Origin: Sipunculus nudus
Lineage: Eukaryota > Annelida > Sipuncula > Golfingiida > Sipunculidae
Reading direction: 5' to 3'
Length of the DNA: 64,000 bases
NCBI GenBank assembly: GCA_026874595.1
Contig: CM049322.1
Span: forward strand, 42,966,840 to 43,030,839
Positions 36,068 through 48,072 of the stretch are shown here, in pieces. The number at the start of each line of letters is the position of its first letter. Positions within the stretch are counted from its first letter, which is position 1. Under the pieces are notes generated by a model, which saw nothing but the letters and a program-made list of their open reading frames with translations, did not search any database and was not told the origin of the DNA. Both the position numbers and the translations under genes were made by a program.

Positions 36068-37530
36068 TACGATTGTTAAAAGACATTTAATTTACCAGGT
36101 GATATTCAGGAGGGGCGTTCAGGAAGCAGGACAAAACTGGGTTTGTCTTGTTTGTTAGCTTTCATTTCCATTAGCAGGTAGTCTTAGATTTAGCTCTGAG
36201 TAAATATAATATATGTATTGTGTCAAGTTTGCCTCAAGAAGACATGTAAGATTGTATAGAACCTAGAAATAACGTAATATATTCCGACTTCATAATGACA
36301 GCCGCAGTTGATTTTTAAAATATTCAATTAGCATAAATATTACAATAAGCTTACATAACAAAAATATAATGTTGATATCTAATTAACATACACATTATAG
36401 AATATTTTGCATAATGTTTTATTGAAGTGAAAAAAAAATATTAAAAAAACTGAAGCGAAAAACATAAGCAGTATTCACGTTTGGTTACGTACATTGTTTC
36501 TGAAGTCGAGGTCTCTGAATACGTTCTTTCTGGTACTTACACTTCTCCGAGCCACAGGTTTTGTTTGCCAATTTACAATACCCATCAGCTCTAAACAAAA
36601 TTAGTAGCTGGTCCGGGGGGGGGGGGGGGGGTAAGACTCCGTTTCAACAGCCGCAACATGTTATAGGGTTCATAAATTACTTTATGCGGCAGACTCACTA
36701 CCCATCCGTGAGCCTGTTTATCTGGTACATGTTTCTTCATTAGTGTTCCTGGGATGGATCCCCTTTTACAAATTAACTGATCCATCCCTCACAATTGCTC
36801 CGCCGTTAATGCGGCTCGGGTTATACTTAAGTCTTTCGTAATTCACTTTTATCGTCAAGTAACTTATGTATTTAATACAGTTGATATCTTTAGCTGTTAA
36901 AGTATGCGTACCGGAACTACAAATGAGTTTTTATGTGCATTTGTAATTCTCGATCCAGTAATTACCTAGTCCCAAACATCTCATCAAATATCACTCAGAA
37001 AGTTTTTTTGTGCATTCAGCGGTAGTCAAGAATCCATTTTTTTAACATTCATAGTACGAACAACTGTCAGTTTATAGGAGTACATTAAGTATGCCGGTAG
37101 CCGCTCAAACACCTCATGAGTAATGACGGGGCGATAGTTACCCCCCCCCCCCTCCCCCATCCCACATATATAGAACTAAGTGGTGTTTGTGTCCAATACG
37201 ATCGTATTTTCTGAACATGGAGCTGTGTATTTAGTTCCTATGGACACTGTAGCATTAAAACTCTTACAGATTTATATAAGCATGGGCGTCAATGTTAGGG
37301 GATGTCGATGTTCACTGACAACATCTCCGCTGATATTCAGAGAATTATGTTTACATATTAAAAATAAAATATATTTCAGATAGAAATACAGACTAAAGTT
37401 CTATCTCTAGAGTTTACTATGAAATATTATAAACTAATATCTAAACCCGGTGTAGAAGTAACATGTGCTGGAAACAGACAAATGTATTTTTCTAACCTTT
37501 ATAACTTTAAGATATGTGACAATAACACGT

Positions 37531-37531
37531 T

Positions 37532-37596
<65 letters not shown>
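37531..37596. repeat. (TA)n microsatellite
   Basis: 66 bases of TA with one TG step. Confidence 0.95.
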
Positions 37597-37600
<4 letters not shown>

Positions 37601-38001
37601 ATTTAAGGTTTTGCCCTCAACTAGATTACATTCAATCCCTGCGCATGTACCCATCTTTTAAGGTAAATTGGAGCCACTGTGCATAAGTACTTTATGTAGA
37701 AGGTAACTGCTACATATTCGCAACAGGATGTGTTTTTTTTTTCAGTTATTAAGAGGCCTTACTGAACACTGGGATTTTTTTTTTAGAAGAGCCACTTCAA
37801 ATTCAGGTTACCACGCCAAACGGAGTTCTTGAGATTATTATGTCTTTTATTATCAGACCTTGTTTGCTTGTCCATGTGAAAGGCGCGCAACAAAGAGTTT
37901 CATGACTAATGAGATTCACTGGATATACAAAACAGTTTATATATAAAAAAGTGCTTTTTGGCCTCGAAATGTATTAGGTATAATGAACATGTCAAATGTG
38001 T

Positions 38002-38006
<5 letters not shown>

Positions 38007-38054
<48 letters not shown>
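38007..38054. repeat. (TA)n microsatellite
   Basis: 48 bases of TA. Confidence 0.95.
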
Positions 38055-38056
<2 letters not shown>

Positions 38057-38186
38057 TGTAAAAATATACGCATTATGGGTGTCTCCTGAGGCGATCTTCA
38101 GGCAATTCAATGTCAGCTTGGACAGCTAATTACGTATGTTGGTCGTTTCACGGTCCAATGGTTTTTTTGTGATGCTGTTCTATCGA

Positions 38187-38188
<2 letters not shown>

Positions 38189-38237
<49 letters not shown>
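38189..38237. repeat. (TA)n microsatellite
   Basis: About 49 bases of TA. Confidence 0.95.
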
Positions 38238-38431
38238 GAGTACAATACAACAAGACATTGGCATGCAGTGAATAACGACCCAGGAGTCCAATTTTGCACC
38301 GAGTGGGTTCACAGTAGCGCATGTACATAATGAAGATCAACCGTAGGAGTAACATTTTTAACTGCGTGCGTTAAACCCAAGAACTGAAAATTCATATGTA
38401 CGTGACGTATATGCATGAATTTGATATACAT

Positions 38432-38437
38432 TTTATT
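38432..38437 (-). terminator. Possible polyadenylation signal of the GT31 gene
   Basis: AATAAA on the minus strand about 350 bases after the stop. The area is AT-rich, so chance occurrence is likely. Confidence 0.25.
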
Positions 38438-38784
38438 TTATATTATAAGTACGTTACAAATGGGATGTCGCAATCAATTAAGTTTGAAAATATTTTGGGA
38501 AGTAAATGATAACTTATCGGTAATACTACAATAGATCATTTGTATTATGAATATTATATAAAAGTTAGAATCAAGCTCGAAGGGTTTCAAATTATCAGTG
38601 TCATTCAGTGCTAAAATTATTTGGAGTATACGTTTAAGCAGGTAGTGCCAAATGAAAGTGTCGGCCTCTTTTTGGGCACATGGATACAGACATTGCACAG
38701 CATGGCGTGTTCAAACTTCAGCCACGGAGCGGTGACATATTTTAGATTCGAAGCAACCCAGGGTAAACTTTCCGCATGCTTAAC

Positions 38785-39915
38785 TTAAAGCTTAGGTCTG
38801 TGAATGCGTTTGACTTTTTTACTCAGAATTTCCCAAGCTTGCTTCATCTGATCAGGTCCACGTGTATGACCCACAATAATGTTTTCTCCTTTTCTTATAC
38901 GACCCATTGTAAACTGCTGATGAAAGGAAAAATGTTTTTTACTAATATCTATAAACTTCTTATTCACATTTTCCACAAGTACCCCAGTCATATAAACATC
39001 GTCCAACGGAAGTAACGGAATGCGAAATGATGCGCTGTACATTTCAGATACAAGGTTATAGGTAAACGCGTACCCAACACCTAGCAAATACGGGGGATAG
39101 TGTGTTCGGTTGTATAATTCTGGTGTAACGCACCATCTGTGCGGAGGACTGCACCGTATAGGTTTTTCGTTTACGAGCTTGCTTCCGAGAAGGAAACGCT
39201 GATCTTTGACAAAATAAGCGTTCAACAGTTTTATTATTTTCTCCGTTATAACTATTGCATCGTCGTCAGTTTTAATCACAAATTTTGCATTTTTGCACCA
39301 TTTATGCAGAAAATGTAAGGCCGTCAGACCCTTACGAACAAGATTTCTGTATCCTTCGACGAAGTCGCCAACCACGAGATCCTGATAGTGGTCGTGTTCC
39401 TTAACGATGTCTGGGTTTATGGTATTTCCTGAAATTTCCTGACCAAGTACAAAAACTGTCCTGAGATTATGTTGTGCATGTAGAGTTTCACTGCCGTATG
39501 TTTTTCTTATAAAGTTTCTCTGTATAATATTTCTCGGGGAAGAATATATGTAAAGCAGAATGATTTGTTCGTTTGAGCCTGTATGGCATTTTGACTTGTT
39601 GAACAAAAGGATTGCTGGTTCCCCGTCTTTGTTAAATTCATTGAGGCCTGGCTCTGTTTTAGCCATCTTGTGAAACTGGGTTACCTTTGGTTGTGAATCT
39701 TTAGTATGATCCTTCGTACCGGATTTTGTAGTAGTTATTATATGAACGTTGGCTCCTGTTGATTGTCCGTATTCCTTAATCACCCCCGCTGCCGTCTTGG
39801 TTTTAGCCATAAGGTTGAACTGTAGCACTGCGTCACGGTGGTGAAAGACCACAGCTATAACCCCTGCTGTGGCCGTACATGATAGGAAAAATTTCAATAC
39901 CTTAACCGGTATCAT
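38785..39915 (-). CDS. Beta-1,3-galactosyltransferase-like enzyme (GT31), type II membrane protein
   Basis: A complete 376-residue frame. Residues 6-24 form a signal-anchor segment after a short cytosolic tail, followed by a stem of about 90 residues. The GT31 catalytic domain starts near 115. Visible family motifs are RNFIRKTYG (133-141), TVFVLGQ, the Y-x-D-x-x-x-x-D-F-x-x-x-Y-x-N-L pattern (177-192), the metal-binding DDD in KTDDDA (215-220), YPPYLLGVGYAF (273-284) and LDDVYMTG (304-311). Family members transfer galactose or N-acetylglucosamine in beta-1,3 linkage to glycoproteins or glycolipids in the Golgi. The exact donor and acceptor cannot be read from sequence. Sequons occur at 106 and 269. 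Coding is in one exon, as is common in this family. Length is normal, so the gene looks intact. A GT31 N-acetylglucosaminyltransferase is the main alternative. Confidence 0.9.
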   Translation of the reverse strand: MIPVKVLKFFLSCTATAGVIAVVFHHRDAVLQFNLMAKTKTAAGVIKEYGQSTGANVHIITTTKSGTKDHTKDSQPKVTQFHKMAKTEPGLNEFNKDGEPAILLFNKSKCHTGSNEQIILLYIYSSPRNIIQRNFIRKTYGSETLHAQHNLRTVFVLGQEISGNTINPDIVKEHDHYQDLVVGDFVEGYRNLVRKGLTALHFLHKWCKNAKFVIKTDDDAIVITEKIIKLLNAYFVKDQRFLLGSKLVNEKPIRCSPPHRWCVTPELYNRTHYPPYLLGVGYAFTYNLVSEMYSASFRIPLLPLDDVYMTGVLVENVNKKFIDISKKHFSFHQQFTMGRIRKGENIIVGHTRGPDQMKQAWEILSKKVKRIHRPKL

Positions 39916-40004
39916 TTTATCTCTTTAAATGTTACCTTAGTACTCTTGCTCTGCTTCAGCCTCACACAATGTGTTCACCATGAGTCCTTGCTGAGGATCA
40001 GTTG
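39916..40004 (-). other. Probable 5' UTR start of the coding exon of the GT31 gene
   Basis: On the minus strand a pyrimidine tract ending in TTTTTTGCAG lies 90 bases before the ATG. This suggests that an intron separates an upstream untranslated exon from the coding exon. Confidence 0.35.
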
Positions 40005-40055
40005 CTGCAAAAAATGAAAAGTTGCAGGATGCAGATCAATACTTGTTGTGTACAT

Positions 40056-40058
<3 letters not shown>

Positions 40059-40116
<58 letters not shown>
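40059..40116. repeat. (TA)n microsatellite
   Basis: 58 bases of TA on the left side of the Penelope-like fragment. Confidence 0.95.
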
Positions 40117-40118
<2 letters not shown>

Positions 40119-40291
40119 TAAGTGGTATAGCCGTGTTAGTCTGTAGTTGAAGGGGAAGTTAAGATGATCTCTCTACACGTTCCCACTTAATTACTAATTA
40201 ACAACTGACGAAGAAGTCTTTGTACTTCGAAAGCTCGTCTGTTAATAAGCTAGTTAGTCTGTCTAAAAGGCGTCACTGTTTATCTTAACTT

Positions 40292-40292
<1 letters not shown>
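40117..40292 (+). mobile_element. Penelope-like element fragment with hammerhead-like core
   Basis: The segment holds GTGGTATAGCCGTGTTAGTC, a hammerhead-ribozyme-like core (40198-40257) and TCTAAAAGGCGTCAC, an arrangement I associate with terminal repeats of Penelope-like retroelements. It is bounded on both sides by (TA)n. No reverse transcriptase is nearby. Confidence 0.5.
40198..40257 (+). ncRNA. Candidate hammerhead ribozyme motif
   Basis: CTGACGA (40205-40211), a 5-bp stem II (GAAGT with ACTTC, 40213-40217 and 40224-40228), GAAA (40229-40232), a short stem III (AGC 40232-40234 with GCT 40249-40251) and A40252 as the expected cleavage base. Stem I (TTAAC with GTTAG) is weak and displaced by two bases, so activity is doubtful. 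Confidence 0.4.

Positions 40293-40294
<2 letters not shown>

Positions 40295-40372
<78 letters not shown>
40295..40372. repeat. (TA)n-(GA)n microsatellite
   Basis: TA to 40333, then GA, on the right side of the Penelope-like fragment. Confidence 0.95.
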
Positions 40373-40373
<1 letters not shown>

Positions 40374-41048
40374 AGCCGCCGGCTGCATGTAAATTTGTAT
40401 TAAAGATAATATCACACCTATAATCACAATTATAATAATCCATTAAACTCATATTGACCATGTCACTTTGTAAACAAAACTCAAACATATTATTGAGTAC
40501 ACCTGGTCAGTCAGAAGCATAATGGGAACATGAAAATCAACAGTAGGCAATTCCTGCTATATACATATACTGATATGGTCCACTTGTTACGCCTGGCAAA
40601 GTATACAGTGTTATCCGAATCCTCATATAATTCATTCTACATGTCGGTGTGTAATTTGCATCAGTTAGTTGCCTTTAGCTAATAATATGACATCGGCTGA
40701 CCCATAATCGTGGATACCCCGTGGATATTTAACCAGACGTGCTTGCTAATATTAAGCGTTTAGTGCGGTCCTTACACAGTAGCCTAAGCGCCCTGGCCTC
40801 ACGATACACTAAGTAAAAGGCCCATTCAATAAACTGTGTCCATGTTGCTACGATAAAGAAATTTAGAATAACTCTGAGAGACTCCGGATCAATTGCGTCC
40901 AATTTGCAGGTCAAATATTCCCGGGGACGGAACACCCCATTTTAGTCTGCATGTAGAATCACAACATGCAGGCAGTCAGACGTTAATAATCGGGTCATTT
41001 AAGGTCTGCTGATCATCGACCTATAAATTTAAGGCCAAATAGTTGGTT

Positions 41049-41051
<3 letters not shown>

Positions 41052-41145
<94 letters not shown>
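41052..41145. repeat. (CT)n-(TA)n microsatellite
   Basis: CT to 41086, then TA. Confidence 0.95.
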
Positions 41146-41147
<2 letters not shown>

Positions 41148-41312
41148 TAGTTGAGGTTTACCGATATTTAGCATTTGCCGCTTGGGAAATAATATTGTGA
41201 AAAATAAAATAATAGTATTTTCATTGATTATGTTGTCATTTTAACAGTATAGTATAATACGTCTGATACTCTCGCCCCCTTGATAATTTGACTTTTCTAT
41301 TATTGAAAACCT

Positions 41313-41661
41313 TAGAGGCCAAAATAAAAAAAAGGTATGGTTCTCAGACACTTTTTTTCAGAAATCAATGCGGGCGGGCGCTTTTTTTATTTTAAATTTT
41401 ATGGCATGTTTCGATAAAAATGTCAAATGATAAGGGAAAAGCATGAAAAGTACAGTTTTATTTTGCTAAATAAGTAAGAGCACTACAAAACAAAGGAAAT
41501 TGTATGGTTTTATCTTCTTGAAAGAAATGTCGGAGCGGCAGCAGCTTAAAATTGGAAAAAAAAATTATTGAAAATCAAAATAAACATTTTTGATGCGGGG
41601 GGTTTAAAATTGATGTTGGCGGTGCCTGAGAACCATACCTTTAATTTTTTTATGGCCCTAG
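41313..41661. mobile_element. MITE with AAAGGTATGGTTCTCAG ends, copy 1
   Basis: AAAGGTATGGTTCTCAGACA at 41331 and its inverted match ending at 41642 differ at one of 20 positions. Weaker inverted homology extends outward to AGGCC/GGCCCT. The body matches 61031-61338. Confidence 0.75.
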
Positions 41662-43129
41662 AGTAAATCATTTTATTTATGGTCCCCACTATTCCCTTGA
41701 AAAAAATGCCCGGGTAACATATCTTTTTGTGGCAATAACTCACTCAGAAAGCAAACATATACAAAAAGAACAAACAAAAAATAAGGCTATTTTCTTACCC
41801 AGTGTTGATGAAAAGTTCGATATATGTTTTATTGCGTCTTATGGCCCTATTCAAAAATATTAAAAACTTCTCCTCTTATTTAAATCAATCCTATTTTGAA
41901 TGCGCTCCGTTTTACAGGATTTACACACACAAGTAATAATTCCCTGAATGAAATATAAACAGGTTCCTAAAATGTGCACATATAGTGCATATTTGCCTGA
42001 ATAACCTATTTAGCATAATCTTTTTTTTTCAATAGGGGCCTGGGCTAAATCGTTGATTATAACAAGCATGCATGTTTCAATATACATTTACATTAAAATG
42101 CATAAACATAAACCCACAAGTACGTTACTTGTCAGGGGTTTCATGAACGCGGGGGTAAGTGTCCCTGACGCTCGAAAGGTCTTACGGGCGCTCGGTTCTG
42201 TGTGTCCAAGAGTCCGATGGGACGCGTGAATTTCTGGCTTTAGGCCCATGTATCAATCAGGACCTTGCCTAATACGAACTCCTCAGTGCTGTAAACACCG
42301 GTAACGGAGGCTTGCATTTCGCTATAAGAATATATTCATATTTCTAAACATATAATGATAAGATAATTGCATAAAATACAAAATAAAGATTTATTTTACT
42401 TTCAAAATCCTAAGATGGGACTTTCCAATTTTTTTTTTTATCCAGGGCATCAAGGACTTAAAATTGTCTTCCAATTGTAAGCCCTGTATTTGTGATATAT
42501 TATAACAAGAAAAATACACATGAAATGCACTTACGGAATAACAAATGTATATACGCCTTGATAAAATTATTATAAAATTTATTTAAAATTAGGTATATTC
42601 CGACTTACAACACAACCTGCTTGAAGGAGAAAAAAATCGTGTATTTTCCTTATACATGTTGATTTTCTTACCCATGCTTATCATTAAATGATTAAGTGGT
42701 AGGTGTGTTGTTAATTAAAGGAAATATGTGCACGTCATGAACCTGCCTACCACAATTATCTTTTAAAAATAACTCTGGTTCTCTTTTCTACACAAGAGTT
42801 TAAAATAAAAATCGCGATATTCGCGAAAAATAAATTGTCTCAAAAATAAGACCTTCGCTAATATGACGCTCAATCTACACAGGTGAGAAATCATTTGTAG
42901 CCTTCCTTTCTTTTTTAATTCTTACTACTCTTTTCTTTCTTTTTTTTTTCTTTTGGCAGAGGTTATCGCCTCTATTTTTTAATGCTGACTTTACTTATTC
43001 TTAAACTTATGATGTACATCTGCAAATTTTCATTTAGGTTTAGGACTACTTGACGGGGTGAGCACTGGCTTCACACACACACACACACACACCATCACAC
43101 ACACACACACATATATATTTATTTTGTAT
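41662..43129. other. No gene recognised
   Basis: AT-rich DNA with one short dispersed repeat. Confidence 0.5.
42131..42250 (+). repeat. Short dispersed repeat, copy 2
   Basis: TGAACGCGGGGGTAAGTGTC and GTCCGATGGGACGCGTGAAT match 22223-22330. Confidence 0.6.
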
Positions 43130-43390
43130 CCTGGTGTCACGAGTCCTGTGTGTGAAATCGTCCGCATAGCTGGGTCATAACACCAAGGACCCCTCCCCCC
43201 CCCCCCCGCCCACCAAGACGCATTCGTATGTCGTATGTAAATGATACACGGCTGTGGAGCCCATCCTTCCCTTAAAGCCTGCAGAGCGCTCACTCGAGTT
43301 TTGGCCAACCGTTAAAAATCCCATATCCTCGGCTGATATATGAACCCACGATCTCCCAGCTTTGAGTCCATGCTGTACATGTACAATTGG
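43130..43390 (-). repeat. tRNA-derived SINE, related to the 0.9 and 21.4 kb copies
   Basis: On the minus strand AGATCGTGGGTTCATATATC (B-box-like) is followed by GCGCTCTGCAGGCTTTAAGG and CCTTGGTGTTATGACCC, the same body words as in the 21.4 kb copy. It is interrupted by a C-run at 43194-43207. Confidence 0.55.
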
Positions 43391-43964
43391 CCTATCCGTA
43401 TTTGAGAGGCTCAGATTCAAAAGACAGATATTAAATTGTTTAACTCTATCGTATTATCATATTATTTCTAATAACACATCTTTGATGACAGCCGTGAATC
43501 GAATATTGTTGTTACAGTTCAATTCTTATCAGATATATCTTTGTAACATTTTATTTTTTTTTCTATATTTTAATATAATTTGCCGATAATGAACAATTTC
43601 TCTGTTTCTCTGCCCCTTGCTTATTAATATAAACTTTATTTATTTTATATGGATTGTACAACTAGTAATAATAACTAATACGATGCACTCTCCATGGCAC
43701 GGATATTGGCGCTCGGTAGTCGCTAATTGGAGGGGTTTAAAATTTGATATTACATTTTTCTTATACTTATGGAATGTAACATGATTTAGCAAGAAGCAAA
43801 ACATCAAGGACGACTTTAATGGGAGAATATATCGTGGTTTATCGTTAAGTGACAGTTAAACTTAAAACTTAATTCATTTTACAGGAATTGTAGGGGAGTA
43901 ATCTTAACCAATGCGGGATACTCTCTCCTTAGCTCGGATGGTGGAACTCGATTATGAATGCAAC

Positions 43965-44490
43965 AAATGTGATTAAAACTCGAGAATCCGGAGAACATTT
44001 CCGACCTTGTAATGGTCACTTAAACCCGTTATCACAGTTTGGTCGGGAATCATGCAGATAAACAAGCCTTCACATACGTTTAATGTTTATATATTAGCAA
44101 TCAATAATTATACTGAATTATAATTGTAAACATTTTTGAATTATAAACAGAGATGCGTAAACAGACAGTACCTTTCCATCCGCTTATAGGAGTACAGCTC
44201 ATGGCGGCCCGTATGTGTGGCTTTAGCGAGGAGGCTGAATAAATAAAACGCACCTGGACCATATGGACCCATGAGATTTGCCAATAGGTGATCGGTATCC
44301 ATCTCGAGGTACTTTGAACGGCTCGGCCTACCTTACCATAGATCAAATATTATTTAGGTCAGTTCCAGTCTTCTACATCCACAAGGCAAGCGGAAGTTTG
44401 AAATATATATACGTAAAACTGTTAACTAATGGGATTCCTGGTTTCCTCTTGGGTCTTTGTTTGGAAGCAAAATATAGGTACCATTGATTG
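43965..44490 (+). repeat. Dispersed repeat block, copy 1
   Basis: It shares a long series of words with 46785-47520: GGAGTACAGCTCA, TGTGGCTTTAG, GGGTGATC/AGGTGATC, CTTAGATCGA/CATAGATCAA and AAAATATAG-x-TACCATTGA. It begins with a SINE-like CCGGAGAACATTTCCGACC. Confidence 0.7.
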
Positions 44491-44498
44491 TCCAAGAT

Positions 44499-44499
<1 letters not shown>

Positions 44500-44561
<62 letters not shown>

Positions 44562-44562
44562 T
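44500..44562. repeat. (TA)n microsatellite
   Basis: TA with two CA steps. Confidence 0.9.
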
Positions 44563-44899
44563 AATGAAGTCTAAAGTAAGTTCCAGTGCTTGTTGTATTG
44601 TGTTTGATATCTCTAAGATAGTGCAGATTACCTATATGTAAAGCAAGTGAAGGAAGGTTTAATTACTACGAGTTTTTGCGCCGGTATTTGGAATGATACC
44701 AACACCGGGGCGATCATCAGATGACGAATATAGTTATATAACTACATTCACCCCACTACTTGTCGCCCACAACATGTGGAGATATCCTCCTGCAAAACGT
44801 TAAGATATGATAGGATATGTTCCAACAAATTTGACAGAAATCGACCTATCGAGAAACTGTATATGTTATGCCGTAATACTAGTATCTCGTAACATAATT

Positions 44900-46008
44900 T
44901 TCAATCTTCAAATATAGCCCCTAGGGGGCGCTGGTCCTCAATCACTACAAAATATCATTTTTGCCCCATAGCTTCCAAACTATAAAAAATGTCATAATTG
45001 TTATTACAGGATCTGAAACCAGGATCAATAGGCTTATTTCTGGGTACACTTGACCTGATCCTGCAGTTACCGTGGTCATCTATTTTAAAATAAAATACCT
45101 TGCAGTTTTACCTTTAGTTTCGTAATTGGTCATATGTAAGGCTAGAGAGGTCTAATTTTTGCATCGTGTAGAGTTTAATTATTATTACATGATTTTATTT
45201 AAAGTTTTCGGAAAAGACAACCATGGGGGCGTTGTACGGGATTTTGGCTGTATATTACTTAATATTGCCCTACATGCCGCTGTTGTTCAGCAGTTATAGG
45301 CAAACTAGTAGAAATGTTGTTATACAACAATATTTCAAAGTTAGTTTTTTTTTTTAGAAAATGACCATCAAGTGGCGGCGCACCGAAAAAAATATTGTGC
45401 CATATCTCCAGAGCAATAAACAAGTTTATAATTCTTTCTGCTGCATATAAATTTGAAATTAATGGCGTTATTCCTGTGGGGACTTAGCCATATTCTGCCA
45501 TTATCATGTTGACCTAATTTAGAGTAAAATTTGTTAAAGTTAGAAAATATTCAGATTTTCTACCTCTAACGCAAATCCCATTTTCTGGTCATCGCTTTGA
45601 AACTGATACTGTTGTTACATATCGTTTTATTACATGATACCTATTTGTTTTGGTCAAGAAAGGGCAAAGTTCAAGGTCATAAACATGCCTCAATGTCTTT
45701 TTTATCAATAATTTGGTCAAATATGACCGTATCCACATAAACTATAGCTCATTTTATTCGTCTCTTCGATTCCCACAACATGAAAAAATGTTGTGACCTT
45801 GACCTAGTTCTTTTTTCGTCCGTCTGTCTGTCTGTTTAGTGTTTTAATTTTCACAATAAATATATCTGAATAACCAATGGTTTCTTTCTACTTTTTCAAA
45901 GATCTGGGTTATTCAGGTAATGATATTTCCACATAATCACCTGCCTTTCTGTCTGTCTTTTTCATTCAACTTCCTGCAAGCGCTCGGCCCATGGTAGTCT
46001 TGTTTGTT
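44900..46008 (+). repeat. Diverged mollusc-type dispersed repeat
   Basis: GTCCGTCTGTCTGTCTG at 45820 and GGCCCATGGTAGTCTTGTTT at 45987-46008 resemble the parts of the 9.3-10.8 kb element. The left border is unclear. Confidence 0.35.
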
Positions 46009-46539
46009 TATTTATTTGAAAGGCGGGTGAAAAAAGTTTATTGATTTATAAGGTTCGTAGGATAAAAAAAACTGTTTACATATGTAAACGTGCTTATTTA
46101 CCTGGAAATATATCTGGTATCATGAACAACTGGAGTGTGTCAGAAAGAGATAACACACACACACATATATCTTATACAGAGATACCCATCTTGCTGCTAC
46201 TCTTGGGGTATCTCGCACGAGCAATTTTCTCCTGCGGCCACCTTCAACAAGGATGGGTTAGTTGAGAAAGCTGTTGGCAAATATGTAAAAATCTTGCAAC
46301 AGACTGGTTAATTTAAAGGTATTATATTGCTGAAACGTGTGCCATTTTATATGCTTCTATTAACAGTTGGGAAGATTTAAGGAATAATAACAAGATAGTA
46401 CAGGTATATTATGTTAAGGGATGGCGTTATAAATATGATCCGTTTTCTCATAGGAATTCATATTTTTCTGTTGTGCAAGTACATTAGCTTTTTTTTAAGT
46501 TCAAGCCCTTCCAGGGAAAATGCCCCGCAGGCTTAAATG

Positions 46540-46780
46540 GGCATAATAACCTATGTATCCTTTATATACTAGAAGTAATCCCTTGGAGTAACAGGCCGGA
46601 AAACGTGAATATCACCGCACACACACTGTTTGTTTTATTTATATCAACGTGTTTATAATATGTGGGGCCCGTCAAAATAATTACAATAATTTAAACAAGT
46701 GCATCAGGCGGTTAGTCAGATAAGCCAGGGCTTTGCAAATGGCGTTTAACAACAAGTAACCTTTCTACCACCGTAAATCG
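46540..46780 (+). repeat. Three-copy dispersed repeat, copy C
   Basis: Shares GTGGGGCCCGTCAAAATAAT and GGGCTTTGCAAATGGCGTTT with copy A. It directly precedes the 46785 repeat block. Confidence 0.65.
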
Positions 46781-46784
46781 GAGA

Positions 46785-47520
46785 ATTCAGAGAAAACCTT
46801 CGCCCTTGTAAGGACCACTTCAACCCGCTGTCACAGCTAGGTCGAAAATCAGACATACAAGCCTTCAAATTCTTGTTAAATTTGGTTTAAGTTATCATTC
46901 AATAATAACGTAAAATTATAATTGTAAACATGTAAACATATTATGAACTATACAGAGAGAGACATACACAGATCGTACCTGTTGGTCCGCTTAGAGGAGT
47001 ACAGCTCACGGCAACCCGTTTATGTGGCTTTAGTGTACTGGGCTGAATACATAAAAGGAACGTGAACTGTAAAGCTATGGACCCGTTTGTTTTGCCGATG
47101 GGTGATCCGCATTCAGGGCAAGGTACTTGGGTCGGTTCGACCTACCTATCCTTAGATCGATATTATCACAGTCGCTCGAATCCTTATTTCAGTGGGAAAA
47201 AGCGGCACAAAGCGACAGAGCATACTACACCTCTATAGTGATACACGTAAGGCACGTCTAGATTTCCCTGTAGTGCACAGTTTCGTCCATTTCTCTATTA
47301 AAGAAAACACAACCACAAAAAGGAAATCAAGCGACTGGGGTACTATTTAGGTCCGCTCTTGTCTTCCACTTCCCAAAGGCTAATGGTTTGATAATAAATA
47401 CGTTTATTTGTTAGTAAATAACGGGATTTTGTGTTTCCTTTTGGGTTTTGTGTAGAGTAATTGCCTAATATCAGAGCACAGTTCAAACAAAATATAGCTA
47501 CCATTGACTGGCAAAAGGAA
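46785..47520 (+). repeat. Dispersed repeat block, copy 2
   Basis: Same order of shared words as 43965-44490, with extra sequence near 47185-47345 that is absent from copy 1. Confidence 0.7.
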
Positions 47521-48072
47521 AGGCTACTGGCGCGATTTTTACTGGAATTTGCCGATAGCTTTGAGCAATAGGATACATCAGGGCCGGATAGATGGTTTGA
47601 GAATATGTGTGTGTGGGGGGGGGGGGGGGGGGGGCGGCTATAGTGGCTATGTGACATGTCCAAGGTTAAACAAAGATTTAAAATTATAACGCTTTCAAAT
47701 GTCCCTTTTATTTACGTTGTATGGCATAAGCATATTCAATCATACCCACAATACGCGTTTACTACACGACAGGTTGTATTCTTATATTAAATCATTAAAG
47801 TTCGATACCAATAAATATTTGCTTTAAATTCCTTGGGGTTCGCATATTGCGCCAAGGGTTCTATACACTCGTGAGATGTCGTTCCAGAATAAAGTTTTAT
47901 TTACTGGATGCACTAACAGATAATCACCACTCCTGAAAAAAAAAAATCTTGAAACATCTGGCATTTTAACTGTTGGCCTCAGGCCATCTAGACCTATGTA
48001 CCTTCGATTTCGGCGTCAGGGCCAGATGTCCAATGTGGTTCTACGTGTTCTGAAGAGGAAATTGGTTGTATA

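Larger units (their letters stand above)
35480..38784. other. Intergenic between the lipocalin and GT31 genes
   Basis: The two genes converge here. Only microsatellites, the 20-bp units at 35.75 kb, a G-run at 36615-36631 and a C-run at 37141-37152 are seen. Confidence 0.5.
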
